64,000 bases of DNA from Gloeotrichia echinulata CP02. GTDB taxonomy: Bacteria > Cyanobacteriota > Cyanobacteriia > Cyanobacteriales > Nostocaceae. Below are positions 33,317 through 42,685 of the stretch, piece by piece. The translations under genes were made by a program, and so were the position numbers. The notes below the pieces were generated by a model, which did not search any database, was not told the origin of the DNA, and saw only the letters and a list, made by a program, of their open reading frames with translations. How positions within the stretch are numbered: the first letter of the stretch is position 1; the number at the start of each line of letters is the position of its first letter. The stretch is from positions 558,001-622,000 of the forward strand of contig CP051187.1 of assembly GCA_038087035.1 (NCBI GenBank), in the 5' to 3' direction.

Positions 33317-33787
33317 TTATCCTCCTTCTAAAATATTGGTTATAACTTCTGCCCACCATATCATTGGGTTGGCAACAATCACATTTAAGTTATTTTTATA
33401 GCTTACTGCTTTGGATAGTAAACGGTTATCAGTTGTCAGGAAAACATCAGCGTTACCCTCTGCACAAGCAATGTGAAGCGCATCAAAATTTTTAATATTA
33501 AAAGTTGTTAAATAATTGGCTCGCTCTTTAATTTCAGTATTTACTAAAATTTTCCGTTGAGCAATAGCTAATGCTTCTTGTACCTGTTCTCTTCTAGTTA
33601 AATCTGGGGTTCTAGCAATTTCTGATTCTAAGGCTGTGCTATTCAATAATTCCCATTCTCCCCTTCGACAACGGCTAATAATTTCTAAAATTGCTTCAGT
33701 TTCTAGGCGAATACCCGGCTGTGTTTGGTCATCAAATGGACGATTTAAACAACAGACATCGAAGTATATTTTATACTTTTTACCCAT
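33317..33787 (-). CDS. PIN-domain ribonuclease (VapC-like toxin candidate)
   Basis: A 156-residue PIN fold. Acidic residues are in IYFDVCCLNRPFDD near the start, ALESEIAR mid-sequence, FDALHIACAEGNADVF and LTTDNRLL, making the usual metal site. These enzymes cut RNA, often tRNA, when their antitoxin is lost. The C-terminus ends one base from the small downstream gene. The N-terminus is unusual in its C-C-L-N-R-P pattern, as in a PIN subgroup common in cyanobacteria. Confidence 0.8.
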   Translation of the reverse strand: MGKKYKIYFDVCCLNRPFDDQTQPGIRLETEAILEIISRCRRGEWELLNSTALESEIARTPDLTRREQVQEALAIAQRKILVNTEIKERANYLTTFNIKNFDALHIACAEGNADVFLTTDNRLLSKAVSYKNNLNVIVANPMIWWAEVITNILEGG

Positions 33788-33950
33788 TGTGTCAATAATT
33801 TTGGAGTTATCCTAATTTTTCCATACATTGGGCAAATTGCTGCTACTCCCTTTTCAAGCTAAGTCCACTGCATTAATTATCTGTTATGTCAACCTTGCTG
33901 TGTACCTCACCGAAATAGCAATTGTCATGGGAAACGCACAATTATTGGAC

Positions 33951-34661
33951 TTAGCCCGTCGTCTGCTGATGACTGATGACTGGATTAATGCCAAACCGAT
34001 AACCTTTACCGTAAACAGTATGAATCAATTGCATTTCACCAGTAGCCTCAATTTTACGTCGCAGTAGGCGAATTAATGCCGCTATGACATTACTACTTGG
34101 TGGTTCGTCATCTGTCCACAAATGTTCTAGAATTTGGGCGTGAGTGAGTAGTTGTCCAGCGTGTTCCATAAAATATTGTAGCAGCTGACTTTCCTTCTGG
34201 GATAACTCAATTATCCGTCCTTGACGATAGGCTACTTGGTTTTCACAATCAAGTTCTAAATCAGCTACCGTCAGCGGTCTGGTGGTGGTGTATACCTCCA
34301 CACCAGAACGACGCAACAAGGCGCGGACTCGTGCTAATAACTCCCGTAGTTCAAATGGTTTTACCAAATAGTCGTCCGCACCAGCATCTAAGCCTTCCAC
34401 TCGGTCATCGAGAGTATCTTTGGCTGTGAGAAATAACACGGGTGTAGTTTTACCTTGGCGTCGCAATTGCTGACAAATCTCTAAGCCGGTTTTTCCTGGC
34501 AGCATCCAATCTAGTATCATCAGGTCATAACTGCCTACTTGTGCTAGGTGATTGCCATTAGTCCCATCATAAGCCGCATCTACACTATAACCCTCACGAC
34601 TTAACACGCGACTTAAGGGATCGGTCAGTTCAACTTCATCATCAACTAATAAAATTCTCAT
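33951..34661 (-). CDS. rppA: OmpR-type response regulator, RppA-like
   Basis: A 236-residue two-domain regulator. The receiver has phospho-acceptor Asp51 (ILDWMLPG), acidic DDE at 7-9 and Lys in DYLVKPFEL. The C-terminal winged helix (ELSQKESQLLQYFMEHAGQLLTHAQILEHLW, VYGKGYRFG) binds DNA. It looks like RppA, which works with kinase RppB in redox or metal responses. No kinase gene follows (a PIN-domain gene does), so it is an orphan here. ATG 34661 is used since the receiver starts at it; the frame extends further upstream without support. Confidence 0.8.
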   Translation of the reverse strand: MRILLVDDEVELTDPLSRVLSREGYSVDAAYDGTNGNHLAQVGSYDLMILDWMLPGKTGLEICQQLRRQGKTTPVLFLTAKDTLDDRVEGLDAGADDYLVKPFELRELLARVRALLRRSGVEVYTTTRPLTVADLELDCENQVAYRQGRIIELSQKESQLLQYFMEHAGQLLTHAQILEHLWTDDEPPSSNVIAALIRLLRRKIEATGEMQLIHTVYGKGYRFGINPVISHQQTTG

Positions 34662-34715
34662 GGTGGTTGTGGTGATTGAAGCCAGAATACATACTGAAGT
34701 CAAAAATGCAACTGT

Positions 34716-34822
34716 TATAGCACTTCCTATTCAGATGAGGTACAAAATTGTATCACGCGATGTAGGGGCACGGCACTGCCGTGCCCTTACCGATGTACCT
34801 CACTAGGGCGAGAAACGCTATA
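34716..34822. repeat. 107-bp MITE-like element with TATAGC ends, copy 1
   Basis: Begins TATAGCACTTCCTATTCAGA and ends GAGAAACGCTATA. The centre is the GGGGCACGGCACTGCCGTGCCC palindrome. Its reverse complement is almost identical to 44125-44231, and further family members are at 41260-41370, 51149-51256 and 63255-63350. It lies upstream of the RppA-like gene. Confidence 0.85.
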
Positions 34823-34942
34823 GAACTATTCATACAAAAATTATTGAAGCTAGTAGTCTACCAAGCTAAAAATACTTGGTCAATTGATTTGTTCGTAGTT
34901 GGGCTTTACCCGAATTTCTCACCACATCTAAATAATTAAATA

Positions 34943-35642
34943 AGTAATGAGTAATGAGTAATGAGTTATGAGTAATGAGTAATGAGTAATGAGTAATGAG
35001 TAATGAGTAATGAGTAATGAGTAATGACAAATGAGTAATGAGTAATGAGTAATGAGTAATGAGTAATGAGTAATGAGTAATGAGTTATGAGTTATGAGTA
35101 ATGAGTAATGAGTAATGAGTAATGAGTAATGAGTAATGAGTAATGACAAATGAGTTATGAGTAATGAGTAATGAGTAATGAGTAATGAGTAATGAGTAAT
35201 GAGTTATGAGTTATGAGTAATGAGTAATGAGTAATGAGTAATGAGTAATGAGTAATGAGTAATGACAAATGAGTAATGAGTTATGAGTTATGAGTTATGA
35301 GTAATGAGTAATGAGTAATGAGTAATGAGTAATGAGTAATGACAAATGAGTAATGAGTAATGAGTAATGAGTAATGAGTAATGAGTTATGAGTAATGAGT
35401 AATGAGTAATGAGTAATGAGTAATGAGTAATGAGTAATGAGTAATGACAAATGAGTAATGAGTAATGAGTAATGAGTAATGAGTAATGAGTAATGAGTAA
35501 TGAGTAATGAGTAATGAGTAATGAGTAATGAGTAATGAGTAATGAGTAATGAGTAATGAGTAATGAGTAATGAGTAATGAGTAATGAGTAATGAGTAATG
35601 AGTAATGAGTTATGAGTTATGAGTAATGAGTAATGAGTAATG
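34943..35642. repeat. Long GAGTAAT heptamer array (about 100 copies) with higher-order order
   Basis: About 700 bp of 7-bp units, mostly GAGTAAT, with GAGTTAT and GACAAAT variants. GACAAAT units begin at 35026, 35145, 35264, 35341 and 35446, spaced 119, 119, 77 and 105 bp, all multiples of seven. It lies between the RppA-like gene and the 3' end of the cyclase gene, and encodes no protein. Confidence 0.95.
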
Positions 35643-35759
35643 AATCTTACTTCTTACTTCGCCCGTGAGGTTCGCGCTTTGGGAGAGTTCAATCTGCCAA
35701 GTTCAATCCCTTCTCTCCTTGTGAGAAATGCGGGTTTAGCGCTGTTGGCGAAGGAAGCC

Positions 35760-38159
35760 TCATTTCCTAGCAATCAAAAAATAAGTTGTCATTGTTCCTT
35801 TCCCTTTGACTTCGATTTCACCGCGCTTTTCTAGGCAAAATTCATCAGATAAGCGATGATAGGTATCTTCGGAAACTTGAATTCGCCCATTGCAACCGTG
35901 AGATTGCATACGTTCGGCGATGTTAACCGTATCTCCCCAGAGGTCGTAGGTAAATTTTTTCAAGCCGATAACTCCCGCGACCACAGGTCCGCTATGGATA
36001 CCGATGCGGATATTGAAGTTTTGCTGATTCTCGGCGTTAAAGATGGCGATCGCGGTTTGCATATCCAAGGCCATGTGGGCGATCGCTTGAGGATGATCGG
36101 GGCGTTGACTGGGCAATCCACCAACTACCATATAAGCATCGCCAATTGTCTTGATTTTTTCTAAACCATATTGTTCGCTGAGACGATCAAAAGCCGAAAA
36201 AATTGGGTTGAGTAAGTTTACTAGTTGAATCGCACTCATGGAAGCAGCGATTTCGGTAAAGCCGACGATATCTGCAAATAAAACTGTGACATCGGCAAAG
36301 TCTTCGGTAATGCTACCTGGTTGTTGTTTTAAGCGGTTAGAAATTGCTTCTGGTAACATATTTCGTAACAGGCGTTCTGTTTGTTCCTGTTGATGACGTA
36401 GTGCTGCTTCTACTGCTAGTCTTTGGGTGATGTTGCGAAAAATGCCGCGAGTTCCAGTTGGTATTCCTTCGACAATTTTACAGTTAATGTTCCCTTCGAG
36501 AAAGATGGTTTGACCATCTTTGGTAATGAATGCGGTTTGAACTTGTTCGAGCTTTTCTCCTGACATGACGCGATACAATTGTTCGCGACATGGTTCTCTA
36601 AAATCAGGATGAATGATGTCAAACACATTCATATTAGCAATTTCAGCTTCAGTATATCCCAAGGTTTTTACCCAGGCATTATTCACATATAAAAATCGAC
36701 CATAGCAATTAATAGATTGAATCAGGTCATTAGCATTTTCAAATAAATCTCGATATCGTTCTTCGCTTTCTACTAAAGCTGCTTCTGCTTGTTTGCGCTT
36801 AATAAAATGGGCAATTTGGTTGCCAATAGAAACCATCATTTGTATGATATCTACGTCTTTTGGTTGTACATCCTGACTCAAAAAAACCATCACCCCTAAG
36901 ATTTCATTATCGTCTAGGATGGGGAAACCAAATGCTGTGTGTAATCCTACTGCGGCGGCTGATTGCGACCGGTGCAAGTCTTGACCATCTGCAATATCTC
37001 TGATCCAAAGCGGCGAACGTCTATTCCAGATTCTACCAGGTAATCCTACACCAGAGTTATAAGTAGTTTGCCAGGTGACGCCTTTAAACTCGCGGATGGA
37101 AACAGCTCGACTTGACCACATTTCTACACACCTTAACACAACATTGGTACTGTCTCGGTGTACCGATGTCGTGATGTATTGACTGGGTGTCCACAGTTCC
37201 CCTAAATCCCATCCTAGAGTTTGACAAATTGCCTGCAAAATTTTCGGCATTGCCTGTTTAATGGTTTGGGATTCTGATAAAATCTGGGTTATAGCATACT
37301 GGGCACAGATACGCTGTTCTCGGCGCTGGCGTGCTGTAATATCCCGACCAATATAGACAATATCTTCTAAGCCTGCTATTTTCTTATCAATTACTGAACA
37401 AGAAAAAGCAATTAACAGCTTTTCTTTTCTTTTAGTGCGACAAACAATTTCTATATTTTGGCAATATTGTTTATATAAACAATGCTGTGAAATTGCTTTC
37501 TGCAAAAATTCATGCCCATCGATTATCAGAGAAATTGGCTGATCTATTAATTCTGCTTCACTAAAACCAAATAATTTTTGAGCTGCGTAATTTATTTTTT
37601 TTATTTTACCATCATTATTTGTTACCACCAAGGCATCTGCCATTGAACTGATAACTTGATCCATGTAATTCTTATATGCCATTAATGTACTTGAGAGCAG
37701 ATTAGCTTCATTGGATCTCTGTACTAATTTTTGTTGTAAAGCCATCCTTTCGCTGACATCTTCAATCAGGATAATTAATCTGCTTTGTGATGTTATTTCC
37801 CTTTGTTCGCCGAGAATATATATATCCATATATATATCCGATTCATACTCGGCACCTCGTCCAATGCTTTCTAATTGAAACAGTTCCTGTTCCCCTGACA
37901 GAATAGATTTCAGGATATCTTCTAACCCGATAAATTCTGGAAAACTTAATCGAATATCTTTTAGCAGCATCACCTCTTCAGGGCGATCAGCAAACCGTTG
38001 CACTTGCTCAGATATATCTACAATCCGAAAATGCTCATCCAGTTCCAAGCGTTCAAATTTGCGTGGAAATGAAGGTTTGTTAAAAATACGCTCTAATAGT
38101 TGGTGTTTCATTGTGGTGTTGGGATAAGCATTCGATTTGCTTGGGGAAGAAGAATTCAC
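35760..38159 (-). CDS. Multi-domain class III adenylate cyclase (PAS-GAF-PAS)
   Basis: A 799-residue signalling enzyme. After an N-terminal sensor-like region come a PAS domain (about 165-280), a GAF domain (about 290-450), a second PAS with PAC (about 455-580), a short coiled segment and the catalytic domain (about 620-799). Metal Asp is in VLFADIVGFT, the adenine-selecting Lys in KIKTIGDAYM, the Asp in YDLWGDTVNIAERM, with N and R following. This predicts cAMP synthesis. Large cyclases of this layout occur in heterocystous cyanobacteria. Input is not known. A later Met (MKHQLL) is an alternative start. Confidence 0.88.
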   Translation of the reverse strand: MNSSSPSKSNAYPNTTMKHQLLERIFNKPSFPRKFERLELDEHFRIVDISEQVQRFADRPEEVMLLKDIRLSFPEFIGLEDILKSILSGEQELFQLESIGRGAEYESDIYMDIYILGEQREITSQSRLIILIEDVSERMALQQKLVQRSNEANLLSSTLMAYKNYMDQVISSMADALVVTNNDGKIKKINYAAQKLFGFSEAELIDQPISLIIDGHEFLQKAISQHCLYKQYCQNIEIVCRTKRKEKLLIAFSCSVIDKKIAGLEDIVYIGRDITARQRREQRICAQYAITQILSESQTIKQAMPKILQAICQTLGWDLGELWTPSQYITTSVHRDSTNVVLRCVEMWSSRAVSIREFKGVTWQTTYNSGVGLPGRIWNRRSPLWIRDIADGQDLHRSQSAAAVGLHTAFGFPILDDNEILGVMVFLSQDVQPKDVDIIQMMVSIGNQIAHFIKRKQAEAALVESEERYRDLFENANDLIQSINCYGRFLYVNNAWVKTLGYTEAEIANMNVFDIIHPDFREPCREQLYRVMSGEKLEQVQTAFITKDGQTIFLEGNINCKIVEGIPTGTRGIFRNITQRLAVEAALRHQQEQTERLLRNMLPEAISNRLKQQPGSITEDFADVTVLFADIVGFTEIAASMSAIQLVNLLNPIFSAFDRLSEQYGLEKIKTIGDAYMVVGGLPSQRPDHPQAIAHMALDMQTAIAIFNAENQQNFNIRIGIHSGPVVAGVIGLKKFTYDLWGDTVNIAERMQSHGCNGRIQVSEDTYHRLSDEFCLEKRGEIEVKGKGTMTTYFLIARK

Positions 38160-38544
38160 ATAGTTATTTTTATGGACAAAATAAATTAATATTTATTATT
38201 TATTGTAAACCTGTTACCCTTCCCTTCTCTTCTAGACACTTAATCTGTAGCAACCCTTCGCGAATAGGCAACAATGTATAGTGTGCTTAAGCATATGGAT
38301 ACGTGTTCTCCGCTTAACGGTAATTGCTAGGAGTGATTAATTGTAGGTCTCACAAAATAAAACTTTATCCTTCGTTGTCAGTATATCTCATGAAATCCCT
38401 TGTAAAGACTGTGGGTAAGATGGGAAAAGTAGGTTAAATGATAAAAAAATCTCACCTACAAATAGGCGAAGTATAGATTCATTAGTTTTTTCTGTTCCCT
38501 GTTCCCTTTTTTTTGTGAATTCGTCACACTTACCGACACTGACT

Positions 38545-38663
38545 TACAGTCCCTGTCTCCTAGCTTAAGTCCTCTATAAGAGGACTGAAACACATATTAA
38601 TTATAGGTAAAATAAATTACATGATTTTTGTCGATTCATATTCTATGCCTAAAGGTGCAAGAT
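38545..38663 (+). repeat. 125-bp non-coding element, copy B
   Basis: Related to 17942-18066: conserved AGTCCCTGTCTC, TTAAGTCCTCTATAAGAGG hairpin, a GGATTCAT/CGATTCATA tail and GGTGCAAGAT. It lies within the 600-bp gap between the cyclase and SDR genes. Otherwise this gap shows no gene. Confidence 0.5.
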
Positions 38664-38726
38664 GTAAACTACCCCGTGGTCTATTTATCTGAGAAAAGCT
38701 GTAAGCGCAAAACTGAACAGGTATCA

Positions 38727-38757
38727 ACCTCTAGTTTAGGCGGAGCCAACTAGAGGT
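38727..38757. terminator. Strong hairpin downstream of the SDR gene
   Basis: ACCTCTAGTT (38727-38736) pairs with AACTAGAGGT (38748-38757), with an inner GGC/GCC pair. It starts 9 bp past the stop of the minus-strand SDR gene, so it probably ends that transcript. No T tract is present. Confidence 0.5.
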
Positions 38758-38765
38758 AGTTCATG

Positions 38766-39461
38766 CTAAATATTACCGTAGACAGGAATTGCAGCGCCGC
38801 GAATATCTTGAGCAGATTCGGAGGCTAAAAAGCAAATTACTTGGGCTAGGGATTCCGGTTTGACCCACTTGTCAGCATTTTCTGCACCCATTGCTTGCCG
38901 ATTTTTGGGGGTATCAATAGTGCTAGGGAGGACAACATTGGCAGTAATATTAGTGCCTTTGGTTTCGTCTGCGATCGCCTTTGTCAAAGCTACCACACCG
39001 GCTTTAGCAGCGGAATAGGCTGCTAATTGTCCAGCCGGTTCTACAGCGGCTTTTGAAGCTACGGTAACGATGCGTCCATAGCCATGTTCTAACATATTTT
39101 TCAGGCTATATTTGCAAACCAAGAAAGTTGTATTGAGGTTTAATTCTAACTCACGTTTCCAACTGTAAAAACTGTATTCGTGGGTTTTCCCCATCGAAAA
39201 GCCACCCACCAAATGAATTAACACATCCACTTGGATCATCCGACTGATAGCTTTGTCTACTGATGCTTCCTCCTCCAGATTAGTGGGTATAAAATGAATT
39301 CTGGCAAAATCAGCGGGTGAAAGAATTTCTTTGAGGCGTTCAACTTCTTTGAGATTACGATAAGTCATTGTTAGCTCGCAACCTTGGGCAATAACCGCTG
39401 GTGTCACACCTAAACCTAATCCACCAGTACCACCTGTCAGTAAAACTTGCTTATTTTTCAT
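38766..39461 (-). CDS. Short-chain dehydrogenase/reductase
   Basis: A 231-residue Rossmann enzyme. NAD(P) site TGGTGGLGLGV, a conserved Asn-type loop, and active-site YSAAK (AAYSAAKAGVVALT) with the upstream Ser (TVASKAAV) complete the SDR triad. The substrate is unknown; 3-oxoacyl-ACP reductase-like is the likely automatic name. ATG 39461 with AGGAG eight bases upstream is clearly better than the frame start at 39494. It stands alone. Confidence 0.88.
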   Translation of the reverse strand: MKNKQVLLTGGTGGLGLGVTPAVIAQGCELTMTYRNLKEVERLKEILSPADFARIHFIPTNLEEEASVDKAISRMIQVDVLIHLVGGFSMGKTHEYSFYSWKRELELNLNTTFLVCKYSLKNMLEHGYGRIVTVASKAAVEPAGQLAAYSAAKAGVVALTKAIADETKGTNITANVVLPSTIDTPKNRQAMGAENADKWVKPESLAQVICFLASESAQDIRGAAIPVYGNI

Positions 39462-39640
39462 CAAAAATGCACTCCTGAGAATTTCATTTCTCAAGATACC
39501 GTGATTGTGTCAACCCAATATCAGCCACATTCCGCACGCTCAACTGTCACACAACGAGTTTTGGACGTTGGAAGGTGGAAAACTACTGGACACTGCTCAA
39601 CCTAAAGGATACTGCTGGCGAATTGGGCGTAACACCCATT

Positions 39641-39752
39641 CCCCTTGTGGTCGGGGTCAATCCAAAAGACGCTCTTAGGTCCCTCTAAGCGCAGCTATGT
39701 CGTAGGCTTTACGCTACGAAGCACGCAAATCTAAAATCCAAAATTGGTTGAC
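39641..39752. repeat. Dispersed 115-bp repeat, copy 2 (inverted)
   Basis: Reverse complement of the 18068-18183 repeat: CCCCTTGTGGTCGGGGTCAA at one end and CCAAAATTGGTTGAC at the other. The match is high across the whole length except the short middle segment (39680-39700). Nothing is coded. Confidence 0.8.
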
Positions 39753-39808
39753 AGACTCGTCGATAACCAGGGATGCAAACAATTTTCACGCAATAACCAC
39801 AGATCCTC

Positions 39809-39836
39809 GTAGGGGCGCAAGGCCTTGCGCCCCTAC
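39809..39836. repeat. 28-bp palindrome (GGGGCGCAAGG family) in a dispersed element
   Basis: Perfect GTAGGGGCGCAAGG palindrome, with the flanks GATCCTCG before and GGTCTATTTACCTGAAAATGG after, the same as at 3285-3400. The remaining part of the 750-bp gap before egtD is AT-rich and shows no gene. Confidence 0.85.
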
Positions 39837-40209
39837 CCTATGGTCTATTTACCTGAAAATGGCTGTAAAACAATTTAAATATAACTGCTACCGAAAGGAT
39901 GATGATACACCATCAAGCCAAGCGATAAATTAGAGGCTACGTTTGCGGCGGACTACACCTATGCTACCCGAAGGTAGTTCCCAAAAGCCTGAAATGACAA
40001 TTTTAATGCACATGATGTCCAATTTGTATATTAGGTAAGTCCTATATACCTGAAGCCTCATATATTGTGGTATCAGCATAGTTTTTATAATAAAAATAAA
40101 TTTTATTTTTATTTCATAAATAACTTATTAAAATCTCATAAAAAAGGATTACAGTTGGTAACTCGAACAGGAATATTGTCACATCCGATAATACAAGAGG
40201 AAAGGAAAA

Positions 40210-41184
40210 ATGTTAACCACATCCTTAAAATTTCTTAACAATCATACCCAAACTTTCAACAATGATGGTGAAGATGTGATTGAAGGATTAACTAAAACCC
40301 CAAAGAGTTTACCCCCAAAATATTTTTATGATGATCGGGGGTCGGAACTATTTGAACGAATCTGTGAGTTACCCGAATATTACCCAACACGCACAGAAGC
40401 CTTAATTTTGCGCCAATGTGCCGATGCAATAGCTCAGATCACAGGTGCTTGTGAACTGGTAGAATTAGGTAGTGGCAGTTCTACCAAGACCCGTTTTTTA
40501 TTAGACGCTTACCAAAAAATGCCTGGTAATTGTAAATATGTACCGATTGATGTGAGTGCGGGAATTCTCAAAATCAGTGCGCTTCAGCTACAACAACAAT
40601 ATCCTAATTTGTCGATAGAGGGCTTAATCGGAACTTACGAGCAAGCCTTGACAAAACTAGAATCAATTTCTGCGCCGTCGCGCATGATTTTTTTCTTGGG
40701 AAGCAGCATGGGTAATTTTACTCCACAAGATTGTGACAGGTTTTTGAGCCAAATTGTTCAGACGTTACAACCAGGAGATTATTTTTTACTCGGCATTGAT
40801 TTACAAAAACCCAAAGACATTTTAGAAGCAGCCTATAACGATAGTCAAGGAGTCACGGCTGCTTTTAATTTAAATATGCTTTCACATTTAAATTGGCGTT
40901 TCCAAGGAAATTTTAATATCAATTTATTCACTCATCAAGCAATTTATAATGAAGCAAATACTCAGATAGAAATGTATCTCCATAGTCTTGAAAGTCATTG
41001 GGTGTCATTGGATATACTGAATTTACAAGTTTTCTTTGAAGCTGGAGAAAGCATTCTCAGCGAAATTTCTCGCAAATTCGATTTAGCAATTCTCCAACAA
41101 GAACTTGAGTCACATGGACTTAACACTCTGAAAACCTGGACAGATCCCAATCAGTGGTTTGGGTTAATTCTTTGCCAAGCTTAA
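40210..41184 (+). CDS. egtD: L-histidine N-alpha-methyltransferase EgtD
   Basis: A 324-residue SAM methyltransferase that adds three methyl groups to histidine, giving hercynine, the first step to ergothioneine. The signature PPKYFYDDRGSELFERICEL is followed by EYYPTRTEALIL. The SAM site is ELGSGSSTKTR. The typical NFTPQDCDRFL and Asp-containing GIDLQKP segments follow. AAGAGGAAAGG precedes the ATG. The partner egtB is 1.5 kb downstream on the same strand, with an MscS gene between, so this looks like an ergothioneine unit. Confidence 0.93.
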   Translation: MLTTSLKFLNNHTQTFNNDGEDVIEGLTKTPKSLPPKYFYDDRGSELFERICELPEYYPTRTEALILRQCADAIAQITGACELVELGSGSSTKTRFLLDAYQKMPGNCKYVPIDVSAGILKISALQLQQQYPNLSIEGLIGTYEQALTKLESISAPSRMIFFLGSSMGNFTPQDCDRFLSQIVQTLQPGDYFLLGIDLQKPKDILEAAYNDSQGVTAAFNLNMLSHLNWRFQGNFNINLFTHQAIYNEANTQIEMYLHSLESHWVSLDILNLQVFFEAGESILSEISRKFDLAILQQELESHGLNTLKTWTDPNQWFGLILCQA

Positions 41185-41259
41185 ATCTTACTTCCTCCTA
41201 GGGAGAAGATACCAGGGGCAAATATATACCTGTTGACACCATAATTTCATGGGCTAAGA

Positions 41260-41370
41260 TATAGCGATTCTCAGCCCTTGTGAGGTACAAGAAAACCACC
41301 CCCAACCCCCTCAACATAGGCGAGGAGGGGGCTATTTATCATATACCTCACTAGACCGGGAAACGCTATA
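41260..41370. repeat. MITE-like TATAGC element with a different centre
   Basis: Ends TATAGCGATTCTCAGCCC and GGGAAACGCTATA match the 107-bp family, and GTGAGGTAC with ACCTCACTAG follow inside. The centre is a CCCCCTC with GAGGAGGGGG hairpin instead of the GGGGCACGGCA palindrome. It lies between egtD and the MscS gene. Confidence 0.75.
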
Positions 41371-41414
41371 TCAGAATATAACTTTCCCCATGAAGTGAAA
41401 ATATTCAATTACCT

Positions 41415-42551
41415 TTGAGGCTAACTATGGAAGCAGTTTGGAACACGCTGAAAAATATCGATTTAAATTACGCTGGTATTCCTATTGCCAAAATTCTCAT
41501 TGTGATCCTCATTTTGACCCTGACACAAACGTTGAGACGGTTTTTTGTTTCAGGTATTATTAAAAGTATTGAGCGCTTTACTCGCAAAACTGAAAGCAAA
41601 CTTGATGATGAGTTAATTGCGATTCTCAAGCCATCCTTAAGCTGGTTGATTCTGATTGGTGGATTTTGGCTAGTTAAGGAAATTCTCGCAGATAACATAG
41701 GAATTCAATTGAGCCAAACAATTGGTAAGGCGCTCAATTTAGTAATGGTTTTCATAATTGCATATGTTGTTTACCGCAGTTCTTCAATTTTGGGACAGGT
41801 AATAGCTAACGTAGCGTTACACACTGAAACTGAACTTGATGAATTGCTCAGACCTTTGATGCCGAAAATTTTTCAATCAGCAGCAATTATCATATTAGCA
41901 ATTAAGCTGAGTGAGCTATTTTTAGGACAATCAGCAGCTGCACTTGTGGGTCTACTCGGTGGTGCTGGTATCACTTTAGGTTTGTTGTTCAAAGACATAG
42001 TTTATGATTGGTTTTGTACATTGATTATCTACTCAGATAATCTTTATCGAGAAGGTGACTGGGTAGGAATCTCAGGAGTAGAGGGTTTTGTGCAGATAAT
42101 GAATATTGGATTTAGAACCACAACTTTACATATATATCAGTGGGGTTCGATTCTGAAAATGCCCAATTCTAAGATGATTTCTGGAATTGTAGAAAATTGG
42201 TCACAAAATCCTGGCAAAGAATTAAAATGGGGAGTTAGTTTAACTCTAAAAATTGACGGAATTTCTGCAAAACAAACTGCTACAATATGTGATAGTATTC
42301 GAGAAATACCATCATTTGTTAATGGTTTAGCCAAAGAAATAATAGTTCGTTTTAGCAAAATTGAAAATAATGCTCGTGTCATTAAAGTCGTTGCCTTTGT
42401 GAATGATGAAAATCTCTACTTTGAGGCTGAAAAAAACTTAAACCTAGCAATTTTAGAACTCTTAGAGCAAGAGGGTATTGATTTCTTGTATGTGGAATTA
42501 AGAACAGATCCGGAAAAATATAGCACTAGTCGGAATGCAATAAATAATTAA
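41415..42551 (+). CDS. Mechanosensitive ion channel protein (MscS family)
   Basis: A 378-residue MscS-type channel. Several N-terminal helices precede the pore-lining TM3 (AALVGLLGGAGITLGLLFKDIVYDW), then the beta domain (DNLYREGDWVGISGVEGFVQIMNIGFRTTTL) and C-terminal alpha-beta domain. It would open under membrane tension to release solutes. It lies between egtD and egtB; whether it belongs to the same transcript is unclear. The ORF begins about 40 bp after a TATAGC-type element. The internal Met at 41427 is an equally good start. Confidence 0.9.
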   Translation: MRLTMEAVWNTLKNIDLNYAGIPIAKILIVILILTLTQTLRRFFVSGIIKSIERFTRKTESKLDDELIAILKPSLSWLILIGGFWLVKEILADNIGIQLSQTIGKALNLVMVFIIAYVVYRSSSILGQVIANVALHTETELDELLRPLMPKIFQSAAIIILAIKLSELFLGQSAAALVGLLGGAGITLGLLFKDIVYDWFCTLIIYSDNLYREGDWVGISGVEGFVQIMNIGFRTTTLHIYQWGSILKMPNSKMISGIVENWSQNPGKELKWGVSLTLKIDGISAKQTATICDSIREIPSFVNGLAKEIIVRFSKIENNARVIKVVAFVNDENLYFEAEKNLNLAILELLEQEGIDFLYVELRTDPEKYSTSRNAINN

Positions 42552-42685
42552 AATGAAAATCTTTATTCCCTAACTTTGTAGGGTGGTGCAGTAAACAAAG
42601 CAAGTGATATACTTGAGAGCATTGAGTCTGACCCATCCTACGATTATTTTGTTTAATTTTTGTATAACACCAATTCAATTACATT

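Noticed and set aside
33828..34067. 79-codon plus-strand frame
   Set aside because: Overlaps the end of the response regulator on the other strand and has no start context.
34928..35149. Minus-strand frame encoding repeated ITHYSLL units
   Set aside because: A product of the 7-bp array, where 21 bp gives seven codons in every frame. No start context or conserved protein.
34943..35642. Possible CRISPR array
   Set aside because: Units are 7 bp with no spacers; variants are other heptamers.
39748..39933. 61-codon plus-strand frame
   Set aside because: Runs through a dispersed palindromic element present elsewhere as non-coding DNA.
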